A stretch of DNA of 54,862 nucleotides from an uncultured Clostridia bacterium (GCA_947385375.1 CANDKR010000011.1:1-54862), one strand, 5' to 3'; positions 6,493 through 16,597 are shown, counted from the first letter of the stretch. The notes: generated by a model from the sequence alone, not told the origin. Program-made: numbers and translations.

Positions 6493-8877
6493 ATGGAAGA
6501 ATTAGTTGAGAGTATTTTAGATTATGTAAGAGCAGATTATACAGATTATGCTATTATGATTAATGGTGAATGGGGTAGTGGTAAAACTTATTTCTGGAAC
6601 CATAAGGTTAGAAATAAGATAGAGTCACTTCAATTAAATGGTAGAAAATATACTACTATTTATATGTCTTTATATGGTATCTCAAACCTAGAAGACATCA
6701 GTAAAAAAATCTTTATAGAAACAACACAACTTATGGATAAAAATCTAAAGAAATATATGAATGCTAATGGTCAAACTAACATACCAGAATATGCTAAAAC
6801 TGGTTTGGATATGGCTAATTTCTTTGGTGTTACACAAAACGGTGATAAAATAGATTATGCGAATTTCTTTGCAACTGATGATAAAGTTTTATGCTTCGAC
6901 GACTTAGAGAGAGCTAATGTTGATGTTATCGATATTTTAGGTTATATCAATAATTTTGTTGAGCACGATCACATCAAAACAATTATTATTTGTAATGAAA
7001 AAGAGCTTTCTACAAAGTTAAAAAGTTCTAACTTAGAGATGAAAACTTTTATTGCAACATATTTATTAGACAGAGAGGGAAATCTTCTAACAGCTGATAA
7101 ACCAATGGTTGAGAAGATTAGAGAAAAAATAGAGTACGTATTTGATAAAGCAAATGATTATGAGAGAATTAAAGAAAAATTGATTGGTGAAACTTTTGAA
7201 TATGCACCAAAATTCAATTACATCATTAATGGTTTGCTGATGAGGTACGAAAATAATCCAGATCTTATAAGGTTCTTAAGAGAGCATACAGGTTTAATTA
7301 CTAGCACTTTCATAAAGAGTGGTACTAGAAACTTGAGAATTTTGAAACACGCTTTAAATGACTTTAAGAAAGTTTTTGAGACAGTTAATCGTTGTTATCC
7401 AAACACTAATCTTAGAGTTTTGCAAACAATGCTTATATTTACAATAGCTGTTTCTTTCGAAATTAAGGCTGGTAAGATAACAAAAGATAAATTCATTAAT
7501 ATTAACAGCAATGAAGAGTATAAGGCAATCTTAGTTTCTTCAAGGGTTTTAATGGATAATAGACAATTCTATATTAAAGAATTCGATAATAACTACTATT
7601 TCAATTTTAAATCAGATTATCGTTTCTTTAAATTTATTGAAATATATGTACGTACAAGAATTTTTGATATGAAAGCTTTCAAAGAAGATATGGAAGTTAT
7701 TATAAATACAATTGATACAGAAAAATTGCCAGGACATAAAAGACTACTTACAGAAGAGTATTGGAAAATTTCTGATGATCAATTCCCTGGTATCATAGAA
7801 GAAGTTTTAGCAGATATAAGAAAAGCAAAATTACAACTTATTGATTTAGTAAAATTATTTGCATATTTTAGTTATTTTAGTAGACGTGGACTTATTGATT
7901 ATGATATGAAATTTATAAAAGCTACTTTCTTAGAAGGTATGGAAGACGCTGCTAAGAAATCAGAATTTTGCGATAATATAGATGAGCAATTATCAAGAAT
8001 TGGTATTGATGTTGGAGAAGATATGGAAGAGGTATTAGAGCACTTCCATGAGCTTAATAGGAAACTTGAAGACAAGATGTATCGCGAAAAAGCTGATAGT
8101 ATCTTTAGATGTATTCCAATGAAAATGGAGACTTTCTATGATAGATTTGCAAATGAGTTTATGGATAAGCCAATATTAAATCATTATGATCCATATCAAA
8201 TGTTCCAAAGAGTTACTTGCGCAAGTAACGAGGATATTGTGCTTATTAAAGAAATGCTTATTGATAGAGCTGTTAAGCATAAAGATGAACTTAGAGATGA
8301 AGCTAAATTTATCTTTAAATTAAAACGTGTACTTGATGATTACTGTAAAGGTAAGGATATAAATATCAAAATTGTTATGCTTAAAGAATTTGCAAAAGAT
8401 TTAGACGAAATAATTAATTTATATGACGATGTTGATTTTACAATTGAAGATGAACCAATGGAAAATGACTTGGTTGAAGATATTTCTGGTTTAACTGATG
8501 CCGAAGTTCTTGCTAAACTTGCCGAAGAAGATGAAAAACACAAATATGAAGAATATATTGAAGAAGATGACGAAGAAGAAGAGCTAGAAGAGGAAGAATT
8601 GGAAGAAGAGTTAGACGAAGAACCTGAGGATAAAGAAGAAATAGAGGAAGAAGACGACGAAGATGAAGATCCAGAAGAGCTTGAAGATCCAGAAGAATTA
8701 GAAGACGATGGCGAAGAAGAAATCGACGAAGATGAAGAAATAGAAGAAACTGAGGACGAAGAACTTGAAGAAGAGGAAGATAGTCAAGAAGATGTAGAAG
8801 ATGAAGATGATGACGACCTTGAATACACAGAAGAAGTAGATATTGATATAGGAATTTTGGAGGACGACGAAGATTAA
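6493..8877 (+). CDS. KAP-like P-loop NTPase with acidic C-terminal tail
   Basis: A 794-residue protein starting at ATG 6493 behind TTAGGAG, 11 bases after the comFC stop. Walker A is GEWGSGKT at about residues 22-29, and Walker B is VLCFDDLER at about 133-141, followed by 'IIICNEKEL'. This matches KAP-type P-loop ATPases, which are often membrane-associated or involved in defence. The middle ~500 residues are helical with no known domain that I recognise. From about residue 683 to the end, nearly all residues are Asp or Glu, an extreme low-complexity acidic tail. It is followed after 2 bases by a GtrII-like gene, so the two are cotranscribed. Function unknown. Confidence 0.8.
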   Translation: MEELVESILDYVRADYTDYAIMINGEWGSGKTYFWNHKVRNKIESLQLNGRKYTTIYMSLYGISNLEDISKKIFIETTQLMDKNLKKYMNANGQTNIPEYAKTGLDMANFFGVTQNGDKIDYANFFATDDKVLCFDDLERANVDVIDILGYINNFVEHDHIKTIIICNEKELSTKLKSSNLEMKTFIATYLLDREGNLLTADKPMVEKIREKIEYVFDKANDYERIKEKLIGETFEYAPKFNYIINGLLMRYENNPDLIRFLREHTGLITSTFIKSGTRNLRILKHALNDFKKVFETVNRCYPNTNLRVLQTMLIFTIAVSFEIKAGKITKDKFININSNEEYKAILVSSRVLMDNRQFYIKEFDNNYYFNFKSDYRFFKFIEIYVRTRIFDMKAFKEDMEVIINTIDTEKLPGHKRLLTEEYWKISDDQFPGIIEEVLADIRKAKLQLIDLVKLFAYFSYFSRRGLIDYDMKFIKATFLEGMEDAAKKSEFCDNIDEQLSRIGIDVGEDMEEVLEHFHELNRKLEDKMYREKADSIFRCIPMKMETFYDRFANEFMDKPILNHYDPYQMFQRVTCASNEDIVLIKEMLIDRAVKHKDELRDEAKFIFKLKRVLDDYCKGKDINIKIVMLKEFAKDLDEIINLYDDVDFTIEDEPMENDLVEDISGLTDAEVLAKLAEEDEKHKYEEYIEEDDEEEELEEEELEEELDEEPEDKEEIEEEDDEDEDPEELEDPEELEDDGEEEIDEDEEIEETEDEELEEEEDSQEDVEDEDDDDLEYTEEVDIDIGILEDDED

Positions 8878-8879
8878 TT

Positions 8880-10506
8880 ATGGAAAAGGTAATCAGCAAA
8901 ATTAAAAATCTAAAGATTAAAACACCAGAAGAAACATTAAAAGGTCTATGTGATTGGTTTGATGAAAATAAGAAAATTACACTTATTACAGCACTTATTG
9001 TTGGACTAATCACACATGTACTACTTTTATCACTACTTATTACTAGTCCAGATGGATTATGGAATTCAATAGTATATTCAGCAAATACAACAGAAGTAAC
9101 TTCTGGTAGATGGCTTATAAATATAATTGATTCTATGAGAAAAAATCTAGCTTTGCCTAGTATAACAACAGTTATAAGTATAATTGTAATGGCTGTAACA
9201 GCAGTCATAATGACAGACCTTTTAGAATTTAAGTCTAAATTATCACATATAATAACAGCAGTATTTTTAGTTGTTTCACCATGTTTAACAATTACTTTGT
9301 TATATGCTTATACGGCAGATGCTTATTGCTATGCTTTCCTATTTGCAACTATGGCAATGTGGTGTGTGTATAAAAAGAAGAATAAAATAGCAGGTGTAAT
9401 ATGGCGGAAGTATATTTACAATGCTTTCAATTGCAATATATCAAACCTATGTTGGAGCAATCGTAACACTTTGTATATTAAAAGCAATGACAGAAGTATT
9501 TAAAGGGAAAGATTATAAAGAAATTTTCAAAAATATAGGAATTGCTGCACTTTCTACAATTATAGGACTAGGACTTTATTGGGGTGGTGAGCAAATTGCA
9601 CTAAATATTTATGGAGTTAAGCTTAGTAATTATCATGGAGCAAGTGATATAGGCTTAATGAATACAATTAAGAATTTACCTATATCTTTAAGAAATATGT
9701 ATGGATATTTTATGGATTTCTTTATAGGCGGAGCTATTGTAAACAATCCAAATATGTCTAGAAACATTTTTTATAAGATTTTGTTTGTAGCAGAAGGCTT
9801 AACAATGGTATATGTTTTACTTACTAGAAAAGCTGAAAATAAAAAGAGAAAAATTATTGATATAATACTTATTTGTGTGCTTAGTATTATTCTTCCAATG
9901 GGGATTAATTTTGTGCTTTTGATTGCACCCGAGACTCATTGTGACCCAATAGTTGCTACACCAACAATTTTAATAATTCCGTTCTTTATGATTATTTTGG
10001 AAAATCTTGAAGTAAATAAAGCTGTGCTTTTAAGATGGCTTTGTATTATAATGTGTTTTGTAATTGCAGTTACATATTATTTAGCTGCAAATTCAACATA
10101 CACAGGAATTAGAATGAAATATAATCAAGCTTATACTATGACAGTTAGGATAGTAGATAGAATTGAAAATTGTGAAGGTTATGAACCAGGCAAGAAATGG
10201 TTATTTGGAGGAATACTTGATAGTGGTAACACACCAGTAGTTTCAGAAATTTATTTCTTGACTTTAGGTGGTTTTACAGATGGTCCAATCTTCCACGGAA
10301 ATTATCAAGGAATGATAGCTACTTGGAGAAAATTCTTACAAACTTATGCAGGAATTCAGCCAGATTTTTGTTCACCAGAAGAATATTTTGAGATATGCGG
10401 AACACAATATTTTAAAGATATGCCAGTATTCCCAGCACAAGGTTCTGTGGCAGAGATAAACGGTGTAATGGTAGTAAAACTAACACAAAATGTACCAACA
10501 AATTAA
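8880..10506 (+). CDS. GtrII-type membrane glucosyltransferase, +1 shift at CGG
   Basis: A polytopic membrane protein of about 541 residues resembling the glucosyltransferase GtrII family (Glucos_trans_II), with an early 'SPDGLWNSIVYSANTTEVTS' and 'GRW' loop, many hydrophobic helices (from residue 35 onward) and a periplasmic-type C-terminal domain. These GT-C enzymes transfer glucose from a lipid carrier to surface polymers. The frame is broken at CGG 9405-9407; skipping the C gives IAGVIW-G-SIFTML and joins the two halves perfectly. Upstream gene: the KAP-like NTPase. A hairpin terminator follows at once. Confidence 0.85.
9405..9407 (+). other. CGG +1 frameshift site 2 (gtrII-like)
   Basis: Zero frame ATA TGG CGG AAG; skipping C gives TGG GGA AGT ATA TTT (W-G-S-I-F) inside a membrane helix. 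Confidence 0.85.
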
Positions 10507-10536
10507 AGAAACGTGAGCGTTAAGCTCACGTTTTAG
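10507..10536. terminator. Bidirectional terminator between the gtrII-like gene and spoVT
   Basis: ACGTGAGC (10511-10518) pairs with GCTCACGT (10524-10531), flanked by A and T runs on both sides. It serves both convergent genes. Its position right after the shifted spoVT stop supports the +1 reading of that gene. Confidence 0.88.
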
Positions 10537-11088
10537 ATTTCTAAATGATTTCCGAAGGAATCCAGCTGCTGATTGAGCAACTTTATCTTCTGCTTCTCCC
10601 ATTTGTTTAGTAGGTTCTTTTGCGATTAATATAACACTACCAATAACATCTCCATCTGAAATTATAGGATAAATAACTTGTGAATTGTAAATTCTCTCTC
10701 TACCTTCATTTTGAGTTACAGGAATTGCAATTTCATTGTTTTCCTTGCTCTTGAAAATTTCTTTATTTTCCATAACTTCTTCAAGTTCTTTACTTAAATT
10801 TTTCTCTAAAAAGTCTTTTTTAGAGCCACCAGAAACAGCAATTACAGTGTCTGTATCTGTTATACAAGCAATATGTCCAGTTGTTTTTGCAATAGTATCT
10901 GCATAGCTAGTAGCAAATTCTGTAAGCTCACCAATTGGAGAATATTTTTTTAATATTATTTCTCCTTCTTTATCAGTAAATATTTCTAGAGGCGCACCTT
11001 CTTTGATACGCAAAACTTTTCTTATTTCTTTTGGTATTACAACCCTACCTAAATCGTCTATTCTTCTTACAACACCAGTTGATTTCAA
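10533..11088 (-). CDS. spoVT: Stage V sporulation protein T, +1 shift at CGG
   Basis: SpoVT is an AbrB-type transcription regulator active in the forespore. The N-terminal swapped-hairpin DNA-binding domain (MKSTGVVRRIDDLGRVVIPKEIRK) is nearly invariant, and a GAF-like domain fills residues 55-180. The zero-frame ORF ends with an unrelated tail of about 24 residues that reads through the terminator. Skipping the C of CGG (10554-10552) instead gives AAGFL-GNHLEI and a stop at 10535-10533, matching the usual SpoVT ending (AAxFLxxxxE) and its length of about 180. ATG at 11088 has AGGAGG upstream. Confidence 0.93.
10552..10554 (-). other. CGG +1 frameshift site 3 (spoVT)
   Basis: Zero frame TTC CTT CGG AAA; skipping C gives CTT GGA AAT CAT TTA GAA ATC TAA (L-G-N-H-L-E-I-stop). 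Confidence 0.85.
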
Positions 11089-11234
11089 TTTTTATTTCCT
11101 CCTTTTTAAGTTACATATTTTTTGATTTATACTTATATTATGACAAAATAGGAAAAAAATATGCGTAAAACTTGAAATATTATGTAAAATATAATATAAT
11201 TTATAAGTCAAAAATGAGAAAAGGGAGAATTTTT

Positions 11235-12986
11235 ATGAAAGCAATTGAAATCAGAAATAAGTATTTAAAATTTTTTGAAAATCATGGACATAAGGTTATT
11301 CCATCAGCACCTGTAATTCCAGAAAACGACCCATCTGTACTTTTCACAACAGCTGGAATGCAGCCACTTGTTCCATATCTTTTGGGTGAGAAACATCCAT
11401 CAGGAACAAGACTTACAGATTATCAAAAATGTGTTAGAACAAACGATATTGACGAAGTTGGAGACAACCGTCATTTGACATATTTTGAAATGCTTGGAAA
11501 TTGGTCTTTAGGAGATTATTTCAAAGATGAGTCAATAGCTATGAGTTATGAATTTTTAACTAAAGAATTAGGTATTCCAAATGAAAAATTATCTGTAACT
11601 TGTTTTGCAGGAGATGAAGACTGCACAAGAGATACAGTTGCTTTTGAAGCTTGGAAAAGAGCAGGTATTCCAGAAGAGAGAATTTACTTTTTTGGAAAAG
11701 ATGACAACTGGTGGATAGCTGGAGAAGAAGGACCATGTGGACCAGATACAGAAATGTTCTATGATACTGGTAAGGAAAAATGTTCTCCTGAATGTAATCC
11801 ATCTTGTGGTTGTGGTAAATATGTTGAAATTTGGAATAATGTGTTTATGGAATTCTATAAAGACAAAAATGGATATTCAAAATTAAAACAGCAAAATGTA
11901 GATACAGGACTTGGTTTAGAGAGAATGGTAATGTTATTACAAGGTAAAGAAACACCATTCGAGATTGAGCTTTTTGCACCTGTAATGGAAAAATTAGTTG
12001 ATCTTCAAAAAGAAGATTTAATACAAAGTAGAAGAATTGTTGCTGAACATTTACGTTCAAGTATGATGATTATAAATGATGGTGGAAGACCAAGCAATGT
12101 TGATAGAGGATATATTTTACGTAGATTACTTCGTAGAATGACAAGACATTTAAACAAACTTGGAATAGATCTTACAGTTTTACCAGAAATCATTGATACA
12201 TCAATAGATGCTTTAAAAGAATTATACCCTGAACTTGATAATAATAGAGAAGAAATAAAAGCTGTTATTATAGCTGAAAAAGATAAATTCATAAAAACTC
12301 TTCAAAATGGAGAAAGAGAATTTGAAAAAGTTGCAAATAGAACAAAAAATGCTGGCAATAAAGTAATAGATACAAATGCAGTATTTAATCTTTATGAGAC
12401 TTATGGTTTTCCACCAGAAATGACAGAAGAGCTTGCCAAAGAACAAGGTTTGCAAGTTGATATGTCTGATTATCAAAAATTGTTTGCTGAGCACCAAGAA
12501 AAATCAAGAATGGGCAGTGATCAAAAATTCAAAGGTGGACTTGCTTCAACTGGAGAAATGGAAACTAAATATCATACAGCTACACACCTTTTAAATGCAG
12601 CTTTGAAAGTAGTTTTAGGAGAACACGTACACCAAAAAGGAAGTAATATTACTGCTGAAAGAATGAGATTTGACTTTTCACATGGTGCTAAAATGACTGA
12701 TGAAGAAAAACAAAAAACAGAAGATTTAGTTAATGAATATATTAGCAAAAATATTCCTGTTGAAAGAATGGAAATGAAAAAAGAGGAAGCTTTAGCTTTA
12801 GGAGCAGAGGCAATGTTTTTAGATAAATATGGAGATATTGTTACAGTTTATAAAATTGGTGATTTTTCAATAGAACTATGTGGAGGTCCTCATGTTGGCT
12901 CTACTGGCGAGCTTGGACACTTCAAGATAAAAAAAGAAGAAGCATCATCAGCTGGAGTTAGAAGAATTAAGGCGATTTTAGACTAA
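11235..12986 (+). CDS. alaS: Alanine--tRNA ligase, short form lacking the C-terminal domain
   Basis: Class II alanyl-tRNA synthetase core with MKAIEIRNKYLKFFENHGH, the motif 1/2 region (DVGDNRHLTYFEMLGNWSLGDYF), motif 3 (GLGLERMVMLLQG) and the editing/SAD domain with HTATHLLNAAL and CGGPHVG. It ends right after 'SAGVRRIKAILD' at 583 residues, whereas typical AlaRS is ~870 because of the DHHA1/C-Ala domain. The shorter form is known in some Clostridia and in reduced genomes. ATG 11235 has AAAAGGGAG upstream and the conserved N terminus; an earlier in-frame ATG at 11172 would add unrelated residues. It may be the only AlaRS or a second copy; this window cannot say. Confidence 0.88.
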   Translation: MKAIEIRNKYLKFFENHGHKVIPSAPVIPENDPSVLFTTAGMQPLVPYLLGEKHPSGTRLTDYQKCVRTNDIDEVGDNRHLTYFEMLGNWSLGDYFKDESIAMSYEFLTKELGIPNEKLSVTCFAGDEDCTRDTVAFEAWKRAGIPEERIYFFGKDDNWWIAGEEGPCGPDTEMFYDTGKEKCSPECNPSCGCGKYVEIWNNVFMEFYKDKNGYSKLKQQNVDTGLGLERMVMLLQGKETPFEIELFAPVMEKLVDLQKEDLIQSRRIVAEHLRSSMMIINDGGRPSNVDRGYILRRLLRRMTRHLNKLGIDLTVLPEIIDTSIDALKELYPELDNNREEIKAVIIAEKDKFIKTLQNGEREFEKVANRTKNAGNKVIDTNAVFNLYETYGFPPEMTEELAKEQGLQVDMSDYQKLFAEHQEKSRMGSDQKFKGGLASTGEMETKYHTATHLLNAALKVVLGEHVHQKGSNITAERMRFDFSHGAKMTDEEKQKTEDLVNEYISKNIPVERMEMKKEEALALGAEAMFLDKYGDIVTVYKIGDFSIELCGGPHVGSTGELGHFKIKKEEASSAGVRRIKAILD

Positions 12987-12990
12987 AAAT

Positions 12991-13019
12991 TTGAATTTTT
13001 TGGGAAAGTATGCTATAAT
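12991..13019 (+). promoter_or_regulatory. Promoter of the sortase gene
   Basis: TTGAAT (12991-12996) and TATAAT (13014-13019) with a 17-base spacer; GGAGG follows before the ATG at 13084. Confidence 0.7.
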
Positions 13020-13083
13020 ATTATTAGATACGAGCGTTTTTAAGCCTAAGCAAAAAAGTCTTTAAAAAACGGAGGATAAAAAT

Positions 13084-13818
13084 ATGTTTAAGAAATCAGG
13101 AAGTAGTAAATATGGAGATATATTAACAATGTTATTAGTAGTACTAATAGTTGTTATTTTGTGTATCGTAGCATACTTTGGTTATGATATGTATAGTAGA
13201 AACACTAAAACAGCTAATGCACAAACTGCAATGGCTGAGTTTGAAGAAGCTACAAAGAGTGTAAGAAAGAAAAAAGTAACTAATACTGTTGGTGATGAAA
13301 TAGATGATTCAGGAGAAACAACAGAAATTATCGAAAGAGAAAATGTACCTGATGATCAAACAGCAGCAGGTCAAGAAGTTGAAGGATCAGAAGAGCCAGT
13401 TCAACAAGAAAAAGTAATGTATGAAGGATATGAAATGCTAGGAACAATCAAAATTCCTGCAACAAAATGTGAATATCCTGTTTTAGCAGAAGTTACTCCA
13501 AAATCAATTTCTGTTGCAGTTGCAAGACTTTATGGACCAGACTTAAATCAACCAGGTAATGTTGTAATTGTTGGGCACAATTACAGAAATGGTATGTTTT
13601 TCTCAAATAACCACAAATTAAAAAATGGTGATAGTATTTACATAACAAGTGCAGAAGAAACAGTTATATATGAAATTTATAATATGTACTACACAACACC
13701 AGATGATGCAGAGTATATGAGAAGACCATTAGAAGATGGAGCTAGAGAAATTTCATTATCAACATGTAATGATGATTCAAGTCAAAGACTTGTAATTTGG
13801 GCAAAAGAGAAAGTATAA
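13084..13818 (+). CDS. Sortase family transpeptidase
   Basis: A 244-residue membrane-anchored sortase with an N-terminal helix at residues 13-36. The catalytic His lies in VIVGHNYRNG, Cys in LSTCNDDSSQRLVIWA with its Arg six residues later. A Thr/Glu-rich linker of ~70 residues precedes the catalytic domain. Sortases join sorting-signal proteins to the cell wall or to pilins; no substrate with an LPxTG-type signal is visible in the window. The gene has its own promoter and terminator, so it is monocistronic. Confidence 0.88.
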   Translation: MFKKSGSSKYGDILTMLLVVLIVVILCIVAYFGYDMYSRNTKTANAQTAMAEFEEATKSVRKKKVTNTVGDEIDDSGETTEIIERENVPDDQTAAGQEVEGSEEPVQQEKVMYEGYEMLGTIKIPATKCEYPVLAEVTPKSISVAVARLYGPDLNQPGNVVIVGHNYRNGMFFSNNHKLKNGDSIYITSAEETVIYEIYNMYYTTPDDAEYMRRPLEDGAREISLSTCNDDSSQRLVIWAKEKV

Positions 13819-13840
13819 TAGGAAAATCATTATAAAAAAA

Positions 13841-13871
13841 ATCTCGCAATTTATTTGCGAGATTTTTTTAT
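13841..13871 (+). terminator. Terminator after the sortase gene
   Basis: AATCTCGCAA pairs with TTGCGAGATT across a short loop, followed by a T-run. Confidence 0.9.
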
Positions 13872-13890
13872 GTAATTTAGCAATAAAACA

Positions 13891-13919
13891 TTGACAAAAA
13901 ATGGATTTTAATAGATAAT
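13891..13919 (+). promoter_or_regulatory. Promoter of the phosphorylase gene
   Basis: TTGACA (13891-13896) and GATAAT (13914-13919) are 17 bases apart. Confidence 0.65.
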
Positions 13920-13968
13920 TATAATATCATATTCTATACTAAAGAATTACAAAGGAGGAATATATAAG

Positions 13969-16539
13969 ATGTATATATTCAATAGAGTTACAGTAGTTCC
14001 ACAACTACCAAAGAGAATTTCAAAATTAAATGATATTGCAAATAACTTATGGTGGTCTTGGAATACAGAATTTTTAAAATTATTTCAAACAATCGACAGA
14101 GATCTATGGGAAAGTGTTGAGAAAAATCCAAGCAAATTCTTAAAATTAGTCAGCCAAGAGAGAATTGAGAAAATTGCGACAGATGGTGAGTTCCTTACTG
14201 AATATGATAAAGTAGTGGACCACTTTGAAAACTATATGAATAGCAAAGATACTTGGTTTGATAAAAATTATCCAAACAGTAAAAATGATTTAATTGCATA
14301 TTTTTCAGCAGAATATGGTTTAGATGAAATTTTACCTATCTATTCTGGTGGACTTGGTATTTTATCAGGTGACCATTTAAAATCAGCAAGTGATTTAGGT
14401 TTACCTTTTGTTGCTGTTGGATTATTATATAAAAATGGATACTTCCACCAAAAGATTAATGGCTATGGAGAACAACTTTCTGAGTACCATAATATAGATT
14501 TATACAATCTTCCTATTTTACCTGTTAAAGATAAGATGGACGATGATGTGGTTATAAATATTGAACTTGAAAATAGAACTTTATATTTAAAAGTTTGGCA
14601 AATAAATGTTGGTAGAATTAAACTTTATTTAATGGATTCTGATATTGAGCAAAATGATGAAGATTTAAGAAATATCACACTTCGCCTATATGGTGGTGAT
14701 AAAGAAATGAGAATTCGTCAAGAAATCGTGCTTGGTATGGCAGGTGTTAGATTACTTAAAACTTTAGGATATAAACCTAATGTTTACCACATGAACGAAG
14801 GACATTCTTCATTCTTAACTTTAGAATTAATTAAAGATATAATGCAAGAAAAACAAGTTTCTTTTGAAATTGCAAAAGAATATGCTACAACAATGACTGT
14901 ATTTACTACACATACACCAGTTCCAGCTGGAAATGATATATTTGATTTATGGCTTGTTGAAAAATACTTTAATAAATTCTGGGAGAAACTTGGAATTTCT
15001 AGAGAAGATTTCTTAAAACTTGGAATGAAAGAGTGCGAAGAATTAGAACAAGGCTTCAACATGGGTATTTTAGCACTTAAGATAGCTGGTAAGAAAAACG
15101 GTGTAAGTAAGTTACACGGCGAAGTTTCAAGAGAATTGTTTAGTGAAGTATGGCCAAACATTGCAGAAGATGAGTCACCAATTACTTATGTAACAAATGG
15201 TATTCATACTTGTTCTTGGCTTGCTCCAAATTTAAAAGAATTATATAATGAATATTTACCTGCATACTGGCAAGATAAAATTCATATTCCTGCAACTTGG
15301 GAGAAAATTGACAGTATACCAAATGATAAATTATGGAATGCACATATCGAAAGAAAAGAAAAATTAATGAGAGTTATTAAGCAAAATGTTACTGAAAGAT
15401 ATGTAAAAGCAGGAATTGGTTATGATCAAATTGCAGAAGTTATAAATAACTTAAATCCTAGAGCTTTAACTATTGGTTTTGCTAGAAGATTTGCTACATA
15501 TAAAAGAGCAACATTAATTTTTAGAGATATTGGTAGATTAACACAAATATTAAATGATGAAAAACGTCCAGTTCAAATTGTATTTGCTGGAAAAGCACAC
15601 CCTGCTGATAAAGAAGGACAAGATTTAATAAAATATATTCACGAAATTTCACAAATGCCACAATTTAAAGGAAAGATTTTTATATTAGAAAATTATAATA
15701 TTGGTATGGCAAGATATTTAGTAAGTGGTGTTGATGTATGGCTTAATAACCCAAGACGTCCAATGGAAGCTTCTGGTACGAGTGGTGAGAAAGCATCTGC
15801 AAATGGTGTTGTAAACTTTAGTATCTTAGATGGCTGGTGGGCAGAAGGCTATGATGGCACAAATGGTTGGTCAATCGGAACAAATGCAAGCTATGTATCT
15901 TATGAAGAACAAGATAAAGCAGATAGTAATAGTATGTATCATATCTTAGAAAACAAGATTATTCCAGCATATTATAATCAAGATAAGAATGGAATTTCAA
16001 AAGAGTGGATGACACTTATGAAAAATTCGATTAAAACAACTGCTGGTGAATATAGCACATCAAGAATGGTAGTTGATTACATTAATAAATTATATATGCC
16101 ACTTTGCGAACTTGGAAATAATAACTTTGGTGATATGGAAAAAGTTATGAGTTTCACAAATTGGAAAAGAGAAGCAAAGAAAAATTGGGATAAAATCAGA
16201 ATTACACAAGATAGAAATGTTGATAATGCCAGAATGAATGCTGGAAGTATGATTACTGTTAATTGTGAAGTTCAGTTTCCAATGGAAATTTCAGAAGAAA
16301 ATACAAATGTACAAGTGTATTTCGGACAAATTTTAGATAGTGGAACAATTAGAAATGTATATACTAAGACAATGAAAAAAGTTAGCGAAAATAAAGAAGA
16401 ACATAAAGTTTATTATGAAGCTGATTTAGAGCTAATTACAGGTGGAAATTTTGGATATACCTTTAGAGTACTTCCAAAACATGAAATGCTTATGGATCCA
16501 GAAAATATGGATTTGATTAAATGGGCAGAAAAACAATAA
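13969..16539 (+). CDS. glgP: Alpha-glucan (glycogen) phosphorylase
   Basis: The 856-residue enzyme releases glucose-1-phosphate from alpha-1,4-glucans. It belongs to the alpha-glucan phosphorylase family with an N-terminal DUF3417 domain (NNLWWSWNTE near residue 25), and the core shows AEYGLDEILPIYSGGLG, THTPVPAGND, GFARRFATYKRA and the PLP region EASGTSGEKASANGV near residues 600-615. The PLP lysine is the K of SGEKAS; a Glu replaces the more usual Met before it. The start follows AAAGGAGG. Monocistronic by its promoter and terminator. No in-frame CGG. Confidence 0.95.
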   Translation: MYIFNRVTVVPQLPKRISKLNDIANNLWWSWNTEFLKLFQTIDRDLWESVEKNPSKFLKLVSQERIEKIATDGEFLTEYDKVVDHFENYMNSKDTWFDKNYPNSKNDLIAYFSAEYGLDEILPIYSGGLGILSGDHLKSASDLGLPFVAVGLLYKNGYFHQKINGYGEQLSEYHNIDLYNLPILPVKDKMDDDVVINIELENRTLYLKVWQINVGRIKLYLMDSDIEQNDEDLRNITLRLYGGDKEMRIRQEIVLGMAGVRLLKTLGYKPNVYHMNEGHSSFLTLELIKDIMQEKQVSFEIAKEYATTMTVFTTHTPVPAGNDIFDLWLVEKYFNKFWEKLGISREDFLKLGMKECEELEQGFNMGILALKIAGKKNGVSKLHGEVSRELFSEVWPNIAEDESPITYVTNGIHTCSWLAPNLKELYNEYLPAYWQDKIHIPATWEKIDSIPNDKLWNAHIERKEKLMRVIKQNVTERYVKAGIGYDQIAEVINNLNPRALTIGFARRFATYKRATLIFRDIGRLTQILNDEKRPVQIVFAGKAHPADKEGQDLIKYIHEISQMPQFKGKIFILENYNIGMARYLVSGVDVWLNNPRRPMEASGTSGEKASANGVVNFSILDGWWAEGYDGTNGWSIGTNASYVSYEEQDKADSNSMYHILENKIIPAYYNQDKNGISKEWMTLMKNSIKTTAGEYSTSRMVVDYINKLYMPLCELGNNNFGDMEKVMSFTNWKREAKKNWDKIRITQDRNVDNARMNAGSMITVNCEVQFPMEISEENTNVQVYFGQILDSGTIRNVYTKTMKKVSENKEEHKVYYEADLELITGGNFGYTFRVLPKHEMLMDPENMDLIKWAEKQ

Positions 16540-16550
16540 TATATTTAGTC

Positions 16551-16580
16551 GAAAGCTGGCGAAAGTCAGCTTTCCTTTTT
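16551..16580 (+). terminator. Terminator after glgP
   Basis: GAAAGCTG (16551-16558) pairs with CAGCTTTC (16567-16574), then CTTTTT. Confidence 0.85.
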
Positions 16581-16597
16581 GACAAAAAACTATAATA

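Noticed and set aside
8513..9208. Long minus-strand ORF opposite the acidic tail
   Set aside because: It is the mirror of GAA/GAT-rich coding sequence; low-complexity Leu/His/Phe protein without a ribosome binding site.
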